Source: Mogibacterium diversum
Lineage (GTDB): Bacteria > Bacillota > Clostridia > Peptostreptococcales > Anaerovoracaceae
Assembly: GCF_002998925.1 (NCBI RefSeq)
Contig: NZ_CP027228.1
Location: forward strand, 372,001 to 436,000
Direction of reading: 5' to 3'
DNA: 64,000 nt
In this document: positions 1 through 10,100 of the stretch, piece by piece
How positions within the stretch are numbered: position 1 is the first letter of the stretch
Layout: each line of letters begins with the position of its first letter
Translations under genes and position numbers: made by a program
The notes under the pieces: generated by a model
Told to the model about the DNA's origin: nothing
Database searches by the model: none
What the model saw: only the letters and a program-made list of their open reading frames with translations

Positions 1-21
1 GTTTAGCTGTTTTATTTTGTT

Positions 22-50
22 TTGACATGAACACCTTGTTGTGATTTAAT
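22..50 (+). promoter_or_regulatory. Sigma-A-type promoter of the L,D-transpeptidase gene
   Basis: A perfect TTGACA (-35, 22-27) is followed after exactly 17 bp by TTTAAT (-10, 45-50), and a TG one base before the -10 makes it an extended -10 element. It lies about 60 bp upstream of the start codon at 111. Seen directly; activity is inferred. Confidence 0.7.
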
Positions 51-110
51 TAATAGGTATAGATTTTACAAAATGCAATTAAATAAATAATTAAGTAAGG
101 AATTGTAGAC

Positions 111-1484
111 TTGAGAAACAAAAATGTAGTGCAAAACCTCGCTGATAAGAAAGTTGGTACTGGTAAGCGAGCTAAGATAATCATTGCGATTATTGCATTG
201 ATTTTTATATGTGTGGGTGCATTTGGAGGCTACAGATACAGCAATGCGACAACATTCCCTAAGGGAGTAAAAATCGATGGTGTAGATGTATCTGGTCTTA
301 AGACTGAAGATGCGGTAAAGAAGATTACAGATGCAAATAACTCATTTACAATAGAAGAAGATGGACAAGAGCCTAAGAAGATAAACACATCCTTTACCTA
401 TGATATTAAATCATCAGTTCGTGCCAAGATAGGGATATCATCGGTAGATCCAAGAGTGTTGATAGGTAAGGGTGTTAGCTATAATATTTCGCTTAAAAAC
501 GCAGGCGGAATCAAGGAATCTGCCAAGACTATAGGCGATGCGGTTCCTGATGCTCAAGGTGTTAAATACACTGAAGATGCATATATTGATTACAATAACA
601 TGAAGATTGTTCCTGAGGTCCAAGGTGACAGTGTTGATTTCACTAAGGTGGCAAAGGACATTGCTGAAAAAAAAGCTTCTGATTATAAATTTAATAAGTA
701 TAAGATTGATCGTAAGAAGCTTATATCAGAGCCTAAGGTTACTGCAGAATCGCTTAAGGATGAGTTTGAATTTGCTAAGAAGTATATTTCAAAGCCGCTT
801 TATCTAAATACTGTTACCGGAACACCTTATGAAGTGGATCAGAACTCGCTTGCAAAGGTTATCCTTTATACAAAGGAAGGACCTAAGTACAGTAAGAAGG
901 GCGCAAAGGAAGTTGCAAAGGGAATAGCAGAAAAGTATTCGGGAAATACTTTAACTGTAAAGACTCTTGCCGGTGATAAGACGCTATATAATAGTGCACT
1001 TAAGCTCAGTGTAGATGTTGATAAAACTGCTGATTCCATTCTTGATTCTGCCAAAAATGGGAAAACTGGAACAATTGTGACAGATAGAGCAGCCTCTAGT
1101 GGAGATGGTTCTCATCTTGAGATTAATCTTGCTGCTCAAAATGTAAAATACATAAAGAATGGTAATGTGGTATTCACATCATCAGTTGTTTCTGGAGGTC
1201 CAGGACATAGGACGAGAACAGGAATATTTAAGATAAACGGCAAGATGCGTAATGTCACGCTTAAAGGTCGTAACGATGACGGTTCAGACTATGAATCACC
1301 TGTAAGCTACTGGATGCCTTTCGATGGTGGAAATGGCCTTCATGATGCAACCTGGAGAGGTGCATTTGGTGGAGGTATTTATGTATCTAATGGTTCTCAT
1401 GGCTGTGTTAATATGCCACCATCAATGGCTGCGCAGTTATTTGGGATTATTCCTGCAGGGACAATAGTATATGTGTATAATTAG
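111..1484 (+). CDS. L,D-transpeptidase (YkuD family) with N-terminal membrane anchor
   Basis: This 457-residue protein probably makes 3-3 peptide cross-links in peptidoglycan, or anchors material to it, outside the membrane. Residues 22-40 form one hydrophobic segment after a basic N terminus, giving a type II anchor. The middle (about 45-320) resembles the peptidoglycan-binding domain (PG_binding_4 type) often found before YkuD domains. The C terminus holds the YkuD catalytic signature, with the nucleophile Cys432 in the SHGCVNM motif (429-435) and His411 upstream. The start is a TTG at 111, supported by a TAAGG 10 bases upstream and the promoter at 22-50. The gene stands alone, ending in a shared terminator. 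The family assignment is firm; its exact cross-linking role is inferred. Confidence 0.9.
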   Translation: MRNKNVVQNLADKKVGTGKRAKIIIAIIALIFICVGAFGGYRYSNATTFPKGVKIDGVDVSGLKTEDAVKKITDANNSFTIEEDGQEPKKINTSFTYDIKSSVRAKIGISSVDPRVLIGKGVSYNISLKNAGGIKESAKTIGDAVPDAQGVKYTEDAYIDYNNMKIVPEVQGDSVDFTKVAKDIAEKKASDYKFNKYKIDRKKLISEPKVTAESLKDEFEFAKKYISKPLYLNTVTGTPYEVDQNSLAKVILYTKEGPKYSKKGAKEVAKGIAEKYSGNTLTVKTLAGDKTLYNSALKLSVDVDKTADSILDSAKNGKTGTIVTDRAASSGDGSHLEINLAAQNVKYIKNGNVVFTSSVVSGGPGHRTRTGIFKINGKMRNVTLKGRNDDGSDYESPVSYWMPFDGGNGLHDATWRGAFGGGIYVSNGSHGCVNMPPSMAAQLFGIIPAGTIVYVYN

Positions 1485-1533
1485 CAATATGAGCAGATAG
1501 CTCGATATTTAAGAGTTTAAAAAATAAATATTT

Positions 1534-1577
1534 AAAAAGCGCTAGTATCAATTAAAAAATGATTGCTAGCGCTTTTC
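1534..1577. terminator. Bidirectional Rho-independent terminator
   Basis: The arm AAAAGCGCTAG ending at 1545 pairs with CTAGCGCTTTT at 1566-1576, and partly matching bases extend the helix inward. Poly-A on the left and poly-T on the right allow termination of both the transpeptidase gene and the convergent PHP-domain gene. Confidence 0.85.
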
Positions 1578-1600
1578 TAATGCAGATTTAAAACTTTATA

Positions 1601-2389
1601 TTACTTATGTTCGAGAGCCTTCTTAACTCTATGCTTTCTGAGCGGTGAGTATAGAAGCCCGAGGCTGACATTATAAGCTATAAAAGCATAGACTGAATAA
1701 AATGCATGAGCGTGCTTGGATTTTAGTGTTTCGCCACGAACGATACCACCACAGCTTATCGAGTTATCTTTGCTTTCGGAAGCCTTGTGAACGGCTGAAA
1801 TTAAATCATCGCAGCAGCATATATCATCTGAAAACAGAGTATAACCCATGCCAACATACTCGTAATCATGTGAATCGGATCCACCAAATGTAGGTTTATG
1901 GAAATCTTTAGCCAGAATCTGAGAAAAGTCATTTGCAGTTTCAGTTTCGCAAGCGTTAAACCCTTCGATGAAATCAAATTCCTTAACAAGAGCCCTGTTT
2001 CGCTTGAGCGTTTTAAAAAGCATCGCACTTGAGCTTCTGGTGCCAAACGGATGAGCAGGCCCGACTATGCCTCCGACCTGGTGTACAAGATTAATAAGCT
2101 TTTCAACCTTCATTCCACGCATCGTGAGTGCTTTTAAGTGAACGCCATCTGGCAAAATTACGATAAAGTGTCCAGCATCTCTCGTATCGTATTCGACACC
2201 TCTTATTACTCTAAATTTAATGTCTGGATTTTCTGATTTCCAGCGATTATATCCTCGGTAAGAATCATGATCAGTTACAAGCATCCCGTCATACCCTTTT
2301 GCAGAAAGCATTTTAACATATTCAGAGATTCTGACTTTGGCATCAATTGAGCCATACCTTGTATGGCAGTGCATATCAAATTTTAACAA
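1601..2389 (-). CDS. PHP-domain metal-dependent phosphoesterase
   Basis: This 262-residue protein has the PHP fold of metal-dependent phosphoesterases. The metal-ligand motifs are all visible: His7 and His9 (DMHCHT), Asp40-His41-Asp42, Glu66, His113 (PAHPFG), and Asp172 and His174 (SDSHDY). The last 45 or so residues are aromatic and hydrophobic and then basic, and are not part of the core domain. Known relatives hydrolyse small phosphorylated nucleotides or nucleic-acid ends, so the substrate here cannot be named. The start is a TTG at 2389 supported by an AGGGGAAG ribosome site. The gene is convergent with the transpeptidase gene and appears monocistronic. Confidence 0.85.
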   Translation of the reverse strand: MLKFDMHCHTRYGSIDAKVRISEYVKMLSAKGYDGMLVTDHDSYRGYNRWKSENPDIKFRVIRGVEYDTRDAGHFIVILPDGVHLKALTMRGMKVEKLINLVHQVGGIVGPAHPFGTRSSSAMLFKTLKRNRALVKEFDFIEGFNACETETANDFSQILAKDFHKPTFGGSDSHDYEYVGMGYTLFSDDICCCDDLISAVHKASESKDNSISCGGIVRGETLKSKHAHAFYSVYAFIAYNVSLGLLYSPLRKHRVKKALEHK

Positions 2390-2514
2390 AATAAACTTCC
2401 CCTAAAATTAAATTGTTCTAATTATATAACCTTATTATGTCAAAAATATGTAGAAATCAAAGCAAATACAAGTATATTGCATTGTTGTAGATCGCTGAAT
2501 ATATATTATTTATA

Positions 2515-3312
2515 TTATTCAAATGATGCTTTGATCAGATTAGCGTCTTCGTCGATTGAATCGAGGTATATAACGGGAAGGTAAGACGCGATTTTTTTCT
2601 TGACAGGTTCTCTTGAGGCAATTGCCACACCAGCACCAACTACGTCTATATCGAACTCGGATAGGATTTCTGATACACCCTTCAGGCTTCCTCCACCGCG
2701 CATAAAATCATCTATGATTATAGCGCGCTTGTTTTGGGAAACCGCTCTTTTTGAGATAGACATTTTTTGTATTCTATCGTATGAGCCGGAGAAGTAGTTG
2801 ATGCTTACGGTAGAACCCTCTGAATATTTTGCCTCGCGTCTAACAACTACCAAAGGCAAATTCATCATAAAAGCTACATCGGCGGCTAATGATATTCCTT
2901 TAGTCTCAACCGTTACGACATAATCAGCATTTAAATTTGCAAATTTGCCCGCAAAATAAGTGCCCATGCTGCGAGTTAACTGTCCGTCGAACATGATGTC
3001 TGAGGTGTATAAAAAGCTTCCTCCGAGAATCCTTGCCGGATCGGATAATTTATTTACAAGAGTCGTTTGTAGCTGTTTCAATCTATCATCTGATAACGCT
3101 GGTACATATCTTAATCCGCCGTTTGCTCCTTGGATTGTCTCAATCCTACCGATGCCCTCTGAGGCTATAATCTCTCCGGCAGTCGTAATATCTTCGCTGA
3201 GGCTAGATTTTGCAATATCGAATTTAGAGCAGAATTGATTATAAGAATACTGCTTACTTGGGTGAGAAAGAAGCTCGGTAATTAAGCTTCCAACACGCTT
3301 ATTTTTCTTCAT
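2515..3312 (-). CDS. purR: Pur operon repressor PurR
   Basis: This is the Gram-positive purine repressor, 265 residues. An N-terminal winged helix (about residues 1-70) is followed by a phosphoribosyltransferase-like effector domain. The PRPP-binding loop is visible as the IIDDFMRGGGS stretch near residue 210. In the known family PRPP relieves DNA binding at purine genes. I start it at the ATG at 3312 because GGAGG lies seven bases upstream; a longer in-frame reading to 3333 would place that GGAGG inside the gene. It is divergent from murC, as in related Clostridia. It may also regulate itself, because two direct TCGTGTT repeats lie in the shared promoter region. Confidence 0.93.
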   Translation of the reverse strand: MKKNKRVGSLITELLSHPSKQYSYNQFCSKFDIAKSSLSEDITTAGEIIASEGIGRIETIQGANGGLRYVPALSDDRLKQLQTTLVNKLSDPARILGGSFLYTSDIMFDGQLTRSMGTYFAGKFANLNADYVVTVETKGISLAADVAFMMNLPLVVVRREAKYSEGSTVSINYFSGSYDRIQKMSISKRAVSQNKRAIIIDDFMRGGGSLKGVSEILSEFDIDVVGAGVAIASREPVKKKIASYLPVIYLDSIDEDANLIKASFE

Positions 3313-3335
3313 AGCAAATTCCTCCAATACCATTC

Positions 3336-3363
3336 ATTTTACTGTTATTAGACCAAAAGTCAA
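3336..3363 (-). promoter_or_regulatory. purR promoter
   Basis: Reading the minus strand, TTGACT (3363-3358) and TAAAAT (3341-3336) are separated by 16 bp. It lies 24 bp upstream of the purR start. Immediately upstream of the -35, two direct copies of AACACGA (plus-strand TCGTGTT at 3365-3371 and 3376-3382) could be an operator, but they do not match the classical PurBox well. Confidence 0.55.
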
Positions 3364-3398
3364 TTCGTGTTCTTATCGTGTTTAATGTCTTTTATTCG

Positions 3399-3427
3399 TT
3401 GAAATCATAAGGGATATGCCGTATAAT
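3399..3427 (+). promoter_or_regulatory. murC promoter
   Basis: TTGAAA (3399-3404) and a perfect TATAAT (3422-3427) are separated by 17 bp, 36 bp upstream of the murC start. No other promoter this good was noticed before the gap ahead of the flippase gene, so it may serve murC, the glmU-like gene, prs, pth and mfd together. Confidence 0.7.
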
Positions 3428-3462
3428 TATTCGAGGTATTAATTAGCTTGGAGGTAAATAAA

Positions 3463-4839
3463 GTGGCTGACATTTCAAAGTTCAAGAGAATTCATTGCCT
3501 GGGTATTGGCGGTGTAGGTCTATCAGCTGTTGCAGAGATATTACAGGATAATGGTCATGTAGTTAGCGGAACAGATATAAATAGATCTGATATTACTGAT
3601 CACCTAAATAGGATTGGCATTAAAGTGTTTTATGAGCACAAAGCGGAGAATGTAGATGATGTTGATGCTATAGTTTATTCAAATGCAGTATCTGATACAA
3701 ACCCTGAGATTGTTCGTGCAAAGGAAAGACGAATTCCGATATATTCCCGTGCAGAAGTCTTGGGAATGATTATGAGCAACTATAAGCACAGTATTGCCGT
3801 ATGTGGTACACATGGAAAAACTACCGTTACATCCATGACTTCGCTCATACTTCGTGATGCAAAGTATGAACCAACAATTCTTGTCGGCGGAAATGTTGAG
3901 GAGATTAAAGGCAATGTAGAAATTGGTGGCAACAACTATTTTGTTACTGAAGCTTGTGAATACATGGATAGCTTTTTGCATCTTAATCCAACGATAGGGG
4001 TGCTTCTCAATATAGATTCAGATCACCTAGACTATTTTAAGGATATGGACCATATTGTTAAATCATTTAAGGAGTTCGTTTCTAATATTCCTAAGAAAGG
4101 CATTATTATAGCATTTGGTGAGAATCCTTTTGTAAAAGAAGCTCTAAGAGGACTTACTAATGTAATAACGTATGGATACACCGACAGCAACGACTTTTAT
4201 GCTGAAAATATTTCGTTTGATGATAGAGGATTTCCAGAATATGATATTTGTCATGAAGGCAAGACTCTCTGCCATCTACATTTAGGCGTACCAGGTGAAC
4301 ACAACGTCCTAAACTCGATGGCTGCGTATGTTACAGCTAGATATCTCGGTGTAGACGATGATGTAATCGCTGGAACACTTAAGAAATTCAAGGGAACTCA
4401 CAGACGCTTTGATTTTACTGGTGTTACCAAGAAAGGTGTTAAGATTGTTGATGACTACGCTCATCATCCGACAGAAATAAAGGCAACTCTCTCAGCTGCT
4501 AGCAAGGTTAAGCATAATAAGCTGAGAGTTGTGTTTCAGCCACATACATATACTAGAACAAAGGCACTTTTTGAAGATTTTGTAGATTCGTTTGACCATG
4601 TTGACTCACTTATCATAACGGATATCTATGCAGCTAGAGAGAAGGATGTCTACGGTGTTTCATCATACCAGTTAGTGAATGCAATTAAGGCAAAGTATCC
4701 TGATAGGGAAGTTTATTATGTTCAAGATTTTGAGGACATAGTTAAGTATCTTTCTGCTAATGCAGAGAAGGATGATATTGTGATGACGATGGGTGCCGGC
4801 GATGTCTATAAGATTGGACAGATGATGCTTGAAGTATAG
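3463..4839 (+). CDS. murC: UDP-N-acetylmuramate--L-alanine ligase MurC
   Basis: MurC adds L-alanine to UDP-N-acetylmuramate, the first amino acid of the peptidoglycan stem peptide, using ATP in the cytoplasm. At 458 residues it has the normal family length. The N-terminal Rossmann-like motif (GIGGVGLSA, about residues 14-22) binds the UDP substrate, and the ATP-binding loop GTHGKTT is at 115-121. The C-terminal Mur ligase domain carries the DDYAHHPTE motif. The start is a GTG at 3463 with GGAGG nine bases upstream; the in-frame TTG at 3448 overlaps that ribosome site and is unlikely. It heads a run with the glmU-like gene and prs. Confidence 0.95.
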   Translation: MADISKFKRIHCLGIGGVGLSAVAEILQDNGHVVSGTDINRSDITDHLNRIGIKVFYEHKAENVDDVDAIVYSNAVSDTNPEIVRAKERRIPIYSRAEVLGMIMSNYKHSIAVCGTHGKTTVTSMTSLILRDAKYEPTILVGGNVEEIKGNVEIGGNNYFVTEACEYMDSFLHLNPTIGVLLNIDSDHLDYFKDMDHIVKSFKEFVSNIPKKGIIIAFGENPFVKEALRGLTNVITYGYTDSNDFYAENISFDDRGFPEYDICHEGKTLCHLHLGVPGEHNVLNSMAAYVTARYLGVDDDVIAGTLKKFKGTHRRFDFTGVTKKGVKIVDDYAHHPTEIKATLSAASKVKHNKLRVVFQPHTYTRTKALFEDFVDSFDHVDSLIITDIYAAREKDVYGVSSYQLVNAIKAKYPDREVYYVQDFEDIVKYLSANAEKDDIVMTMGAGDVYKIGQMMLEV

Positions 4840-4851
4840 TGGAGGGATTAC

Positions 4852-5556
4852 ATGACTATTGAGGAATATAGGAATTGCGAAAGCGCCAGGCTTGAAGCAA
4901 ATAAACGTAGGATGGAAGATGACGGAGTTAACTTCGTAGATATCTACTCTGCGTACATAGATGAAGATGTTGTAATTGAAAAAGGTGCTACAATTGCTCA
5001 GAATGTCACAATTTCAGGCAAATCTATAATTAGAGCAGGTGCTTACATAGGACAATCTTCAGTTCTTAAAGATGCTGAAGTAGGTAGCGGTTCCACTGTT
5101 GAAGCATCATATATATACGAGAGTAAGGTCGGAGCGAAGACTAGCGTTGGACCATTCGCTTATATCAGGCCGGGCAGTATTATCGGTGACGAATGCAAGG
5201 TCGGTGACTTTGTTGAAGTTAAGAACTCTACTATTGGAGATGGAAGTAAGTCCTCGCATCTAACGTATATAGGTGATGCAGATATAGGTAAAAATGTAAA
5301 TCTCGGATGCGGAGTAGTATTCGTAAATTACGATGGTACTAAAAAGTATCGTTCCAAGATTGCTGATGATGCATTTATCGGATGCAATTCAAACCTTGTT
5401 TCTCCGGTTGAAGTGGGTGAAGGTGCGTACGTAGCGGCAGCGACTACAGTCACGGAAAATGTTCCGGAAGACGCCCTTTGCATAGGAAGATCGCGAATGA
5501 CCACAAAGGAAAATTGGGTACGTAATCGTAAAATTTTAAAGAAAGATAATAAATAA
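4852..5556 (+). CDS. Stand-alone GlmU-type acetyltransferase domain (left-handed beta helix)
   Basis: This 234-residue protein matches only the C-terminal half of GlmU, the enzyme that acetylates glucosamine-1-phosphate and then makes UDP-GlcNAc. Residues 31-230 are hexapeptide repeats of a left-handed beta helix. The acetyltransferase residues are kept: Arg106 (RPG), Lys124, His136 in SHLTYIGD, and Asn159-Tyr160 in NYDG. Residues 1-30 resemble the GlmU interdomain linker. The N-terminal uridylyltransferase domain is absent: the sequence before it is the end of murC, and it has its own ATG and ribosome site (GGAGGG). It lies between murC and prs, the usual glmU position. The uridylyl transfer step must be done by another protein if it makes UDP-GlcNAc. 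Confidence 0.85.
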   Translation: MTIEEYRNCESARLEANKRRMEDDGVNFVDIYSAYIDEDVVIEKGATIAQNVTISGKSIIRAGAYIGQSSVLKDAEVGSGSTVEASYIYESKVGAKTSVGPFAYIRPGSIIGDECKVGDFVEVKNSTIGDGSKSSHLTYIGDADIGKNVNLGCGVVFVNYDGTKKYRSKIADDAFIGCNSNLVSPVEVGEGAYVAAATTVTENVPEDALCIGRSRMTTKENWVRNRKILKKDNK

Positions 5557-5597
5557 AAAAAGATTATATTTTTAAGTTCACGTATTGGAGGTAAATA

Positions 5598-6545
5598 ATG
5601 AACAAGGTCTTTTCCGATCTAAAGCTTTTTACATGCAACGCACATCCCGAGCTCGCAAATGAGATTGCTGAATTAATGGGAATTAAAGTTGGAAAATCAA
5701 CTGTTAATAAATTCAGTGATGGTGAAATTCAGGTAAGTATTTGGGAGTCTGTAAGAGATTGTGATGTATATGTTGTACAGCCGACTTGTGCACCTGTTAA
5801 TGACCATTTGATGGAGCTGCTTATCATGATTGATGCCCTCAAGAGAGCATCAGCAGGAAGGATCAACGCAGTAATTCCTTACTATGGATATGCGAGACAG
5901 GATAGAAAAGCGAAGGCAAGAGATCCAATTACAGCTAAGCTTGTGGCTAACTTAATTCAGGCTGCCGGAGCAGATAGAGTTATCTCAATGGACCTTCACG
6001 CTAATCAGATTCAGGGTTACTTTGATATTCCGGTAGATCACCTTCTTGGATTACCGATACTTACAAAGTACTTCAAAGAAAAGAATCTGGATAATGTTGT
6101 CGTTGTATCACCTGATCACGGAAGTGTTACAAGAGCAAGGAACATGGCTGAAAGGCTCGATGCACCAATTGCAATTGTAGATAAGAGACGTCCAGAGCCA
6201 AATAAGAGTGAGATTATGAATATAATCGGAGATATTGATGGCAAGAATTGTATTCTGTTAGACGATATGATTGACACCGCAGGTACTATTTGCAATGCAG
6301 CAAGTGCACTAATTGAACTAGGTGCAAAAAATGTATATGCCTGCGCAACACACGGAGTTTTGTCAGGACCAGCAAAAGAGCGTCTTGAGAAGAGTCCTAT
6401 ACAGGAACTAGTTCTTTTAAATACGCTTCCAATCGATGATGAGAAGAAATTAGACAAGATGACATTTATATCTGTTGGACCAATCTTCTCGGAAGTTATT
6501 ACGAGGGTTTACCAGGGTGGGTCCGTAAGCACTTTATTTGATTAA
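5598..6545 (+). CDS. prs: Ribose-phosphate pyrophosphokinase (PRPP synthetase)
   Basis: Prs makes PRPP from ribose-5-phosphate and ATP, feeding purine, pyrimidine, histidine and NAD synthesis. Its 315 residues match class I enzymes. Visible motifs are the metal and ATP region DLHANQIQGYF (about 132-142), the flexible catalytic region around PDHGSVTRAR, and the PRPP-binding loop LLDDMIDTAGT (about 219-229). The ATG at 5598 has a good GGAGG. Its order after the glmU-like gene and before pth is the conserved Firmicutes arrangement. PRPP is also the effector of PurR, encoded nearby. Confidence 0.96.
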   Translation: MNKVFSDLKLFTCNAHPELANEIAELMGIKVGKSTVNKFSDGEIQVSIWESVRDCDVYVVQPTCAPVNDHLMELLIMIDALKRASAGRINAVIPYYGYARQDRKAKARDPITAKLVANLIQAAGADRVISMDLHANQIQGYFDIPVDHLLGLPILTKYFKEKNLDNVVVVSPDHGSVTRARNMAERLDAPIAIVDKRRPEPNKSEIMNIIGDIDGKNCILLDDMIDTAGTICNAASALIELGAKNVYACATHGVLSGPAKERLEKSPIQELVLLNTLPIDDEKKLDKMTFISVGPIFSEVITRVYQGGSVSTLFD

Positions 6546-6567
6546 TTGATATAACACTGTGATTTAT

Positions 6568-6591
6568 GGCAACGGAGGGAACTCCGTTGCC
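6568..6591 (+). other. Perfect 10-bp RNA hairpin with GGAA tetraloop
   Basis: GGCAACGGAG (6568-6577) pairs perfectly with CTCCGTTGCC (6582-6591) around a GGAA loop of the GNRA type, between prs and pth. No T-run follows, so it is more likely an RNA stability or processing element than a full terminator. Confidence 0.5.
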
Positions 6592-6616
6592 AATCTGTCT
6601 ATTGGAGTAAAAGAGT

Positions 6617-7186
6617 ATGTACATTATTGTAGGACTAGGGAATCCTGGGGATAAATACGCACAGACAAGGCATAATATGGGGTTTAGAGCAATTGATAAG
6701 CTTGCCGATGATCTAAATGTTGATATCACCAAAGCTAAATTTAAGTCACTTATTGGAGAATGCAGAATTGGCACACAGAAAGTGCTTCTTGTTAAGCCAC
6801 AGACTTATATGAATCTTAGCGGGGATGCTTTGAGAGAGGTAGCAAACTTTTACAAGGTGCCTTCAGAAAACATAATAATTATATATGATGATATTGATAT
6901 TCCTCTTGGAGCTATTAGAATTCGTAAATTTGGTGGTCCAGGTACACATAATGGTATGAGATCAATTGTTAGCCAGCTTGGAACGACAGAATTCCCAAGA
7001 ATTCGAACTGGCGTTGGTAGTGGTGACGGTTCACTTGTTGATCATGTAATTGGAAAAGTTTCAAAGGATGAGAATGCAATTCTCGATGAAACAGCTACAA
7101 AAGCAGCTAAGGCGGCAAGGGATATTATCGAGGTTGGTATCGATAAAGCCATGAATCTCAACAATACTACAAAGAAAAAGGACTAG
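6617..7186 (+). CDS. pth: Peptidyl-tRNA hydrolase
   Basis: Pth releases peptides from tRNAs dropped by stalled ribosomes. The 189-residue protein begins with the diagnostic VGLGNPGDKY (residues 4-13), followed by the catalytic His of TRHNMGF (about 20) and the KPQTYMNLSG segment (about 61-70). The conserved DDIDIPLG motif is also present. The ribosome site is a modest GGAG before the ATG. It sits in the conserved slot between prs and mfd (spoVC in Bacillus) and ends two bases before mfd, so the two are surely co-transcribed. Confidence 0.96.
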   Translation: MYIIVGLGNPGDKYAQTRHNMGFRAIDKLADDLNVDITKAKFKSLIGECRIGTQKVLLVKPQTYMNLSGDALREVANFYKVPSENIIIIYDDIDIPLGAIRIRKFGGPGTHNGMRSIVSQLGTTEFPRIRTGVGSGDGSLVDHVIGKVSKDENAILDETATKAAKAARDIIEVGIDKAMNLNNTTKKKD

Positions 7187-7188
7187 AT

Positions 7189-10100
7189 ATGAAAATTAAT
7201 ATCACCGGAGTTAGCGGAAGTAGGGTTGCCTACTATGCAGCCAAGGAGATTGTTAAGAAGAAAAAGACAATGATTATCGTTTCCAGAGCGGATGTTGCGA
7301 CAAGGCTCAAGGACGATATTTCTTTTTTTGTACAAGACAGAGAAATCTTTATAATGCCTGAAGAAGATGAGCTTCAGATAGTTTATGAGGCGAAAGACAG
7401 CAATGCAACTGTACAGAGCTTAAAAGCTCTAGATGCGTTATGTTCAGATGAAGAAGCTATTGTAATTGCTCCGATTTCAGCAGCTTTAAAATCTCTTCAG
7501 CCAGCAAAAAGGTTTATAGACTCAGTTATAAACCTTAAATTAGGTATGAGGATTGATCCGAAAAAATTGAAGAGTGAGCTAGTGTCAATTGGATATACGT
7601 CATCTCCAATAGTTGAAGCAGAAGGTGAGTTTAGCACTCGTGGAGGGATAATAGATATATTTTCACCTAACCACGCAGATCCAATAAGGGTTGAGTTTTT
7701 TGACGATGAAATAGATTCGATTAGATTCTTTGACTTCGAATCACAGATGTCACTTGAAAATATTGATTCTATCCGAATATGTCCAGCTGCAGAGTTTGTG
7801 CCTACTGAACGAGAACGCCTTGATGTGCTCCCCTTGATAATTGATGAATATGATAGGCGTCTTGATGAACTGACTGCTCAAAGTGGTGATAAAAAACTAG
7901 CTGATGGCAGAATAGAGAGAATCGAAGATCTTAAGAGCCGCATTACAGAGATGTTCACGGAATGTACCAATGTACAAATATTTGCCAACTATCTAAAGTA
8001 CTTCAATATAAAGTCCGAAAGGCTATGGGATTATCTGGGATTATCAGACAGTTCGAACCTAATGATATATGATCCAAATAGAATAGAAACTGAGATTCCG
8101 GAGCACGAGGAAAAAAATGATCTTAAGAAATTGTATGATAGTGATCTTATTGTTTTCACACCATTTCCAGAACCGATAAAGGAGATTGATGAATTTAATA
8201 GAGTCATAAATGTAACTAGCAGACAGATTGCGAGCTTTAACGGGCAGATGGAACTCTTTGGAAGAGAGATGAGAAGACTATCCAAAGAAGGATATGAAGT
8301 CCATATAGTTTCTAATGAACGCACGAGACACGAACGCATTCGTGAGTATTTAGAAGATGCCAAGATTTTCGGACATTTTAGATATGATCTAGGACTTCTC
8401 GGATCAGGAATGATGCTCGATGACGAAAAGCTTTGCTATATAACGGATGCAGATATTTTTCCCAATATAAGAAAAAGTAAAAAAAGAAAGTTGCGTCGTA
8501 AGACGAAGAAACAAGATTTTTTAGATCTTCACGCTGGTGACTATGTTGTTCATGAGGAACATGGGATAGGGCGATTTGAAGGGATTAAAACTCTTGAAGC
8601 CGATGGAGAAATAAAGGACTATTTAAAAATCCATTATTCAGGTACTGATGTTCTATATATCCCAACTGAACAAATGGATATTGTACAGCGATATATTGGA
8701 AGTGAAGGAAAAGCACCCAAGCTGTCCAGGTTGTCTGGTGGAGATTGGCGCAATACTAAGGCTAGAGCACGTAAGGCAATTGAGGAAATTGCTGAGGATC
8801 TTGTTAAATTATATGCTGAGCGTGAACTTCGTGGGGGCTACGCATTTCAGCACGATACTGTATGGCAGCATGAATTTGAGGAGAGATTTCCATATCAGGA
8901 AACTGATGATCAGCTACAAGCTACAGAAGAGATAAAAGCAGATATGGAAAAACCGCTACCTATGGATAGACTTCTGTGCGGAGATGTTGGTTACGGTAAG
9001 ACAGAAGTGGCTGCTAGGGCAATTTTTAAGTGCCTCTCTGAGGGAAAGCAAGCGGTATTTCTTGCTCCTACAACACTTTTGGCCAATCAGCACTTCAATA
9101 CACTAAAAGAACGTTTTGAAGATTATCCATTCAATATAGAAATGATGTCTAGGTTCGTAAATGAATCACACCAAAAGAAAGTGATTCAAGGATTATGTAA
9201 AGGTACTGTAGATTTAGTTATTGGAACTCATAGACTGCTGTCGGAGGATATAACATATAAGGATTTGGGACTATTAGTTATAGATGAAGAACAGCGCTTT
9301 GGCGTAAAGCACAAGGAAAAGCTCAAAATGGCAAGACAGACAGTTGATGTTTTGACGCTTTCCGCAACTCCAATTCCTAGAACTTTGAACATGTCGTTAA
9401 CAGGAATTAAAAATATAAGTACAATTGAGGAACCTCCTCAAGATAGATATCCCGTACAGACATTTGTATCTGCTGAAGACGATGAGCTTATAAGAAACGT
9501 AATCAGGCGTGAACTTGATAGAGGTGGACAGGTATATGTCATATATAACCGCGTAAATGGAATTAATGATGTTGCAAAACGTATAAATTCATTAGTACCG
9601 AATGCAACAGTTGCGATTGGCCATGGGCGTATGAACGAAACAACACTAGAAAATGTCATGCTAGACTTTGTAGAAGGTGAAATAGATATATTTGTGGCAA
9701 CAACGATTATTGAAAATGGAATTGATATTCCAAACGCTAATACCATAATTATACTAAACGCAGACAAACTCGGGCTTTCGCAGCTGTATCAACTTAAAGG
9801 TAGGGTAGGAAGATCAAGTAGACTTGCCTATGCGTACTTGCTGTATAAACCAGAAAGAGTTTTGACAGAAGTCGCTACAAAAAGACTTGCGGCAATAAGA
9901 GAGTTTACCGAGTTTGGCGCGGGTTTTAAACTTGCGATGCGTGACCTAGAGCTCAGAGGAGCAGGGAATGTCTTGGGAGAGGCTCAACACGGTAACATAG
10001 CTGGAATTGGTTATGAACTATACGTTAAGGAAATTGATAAGGCTGTTAGAAGATTAAAAGGAGAGAAAATAACCGAAGGACGAGAAGACATATCTATAGA

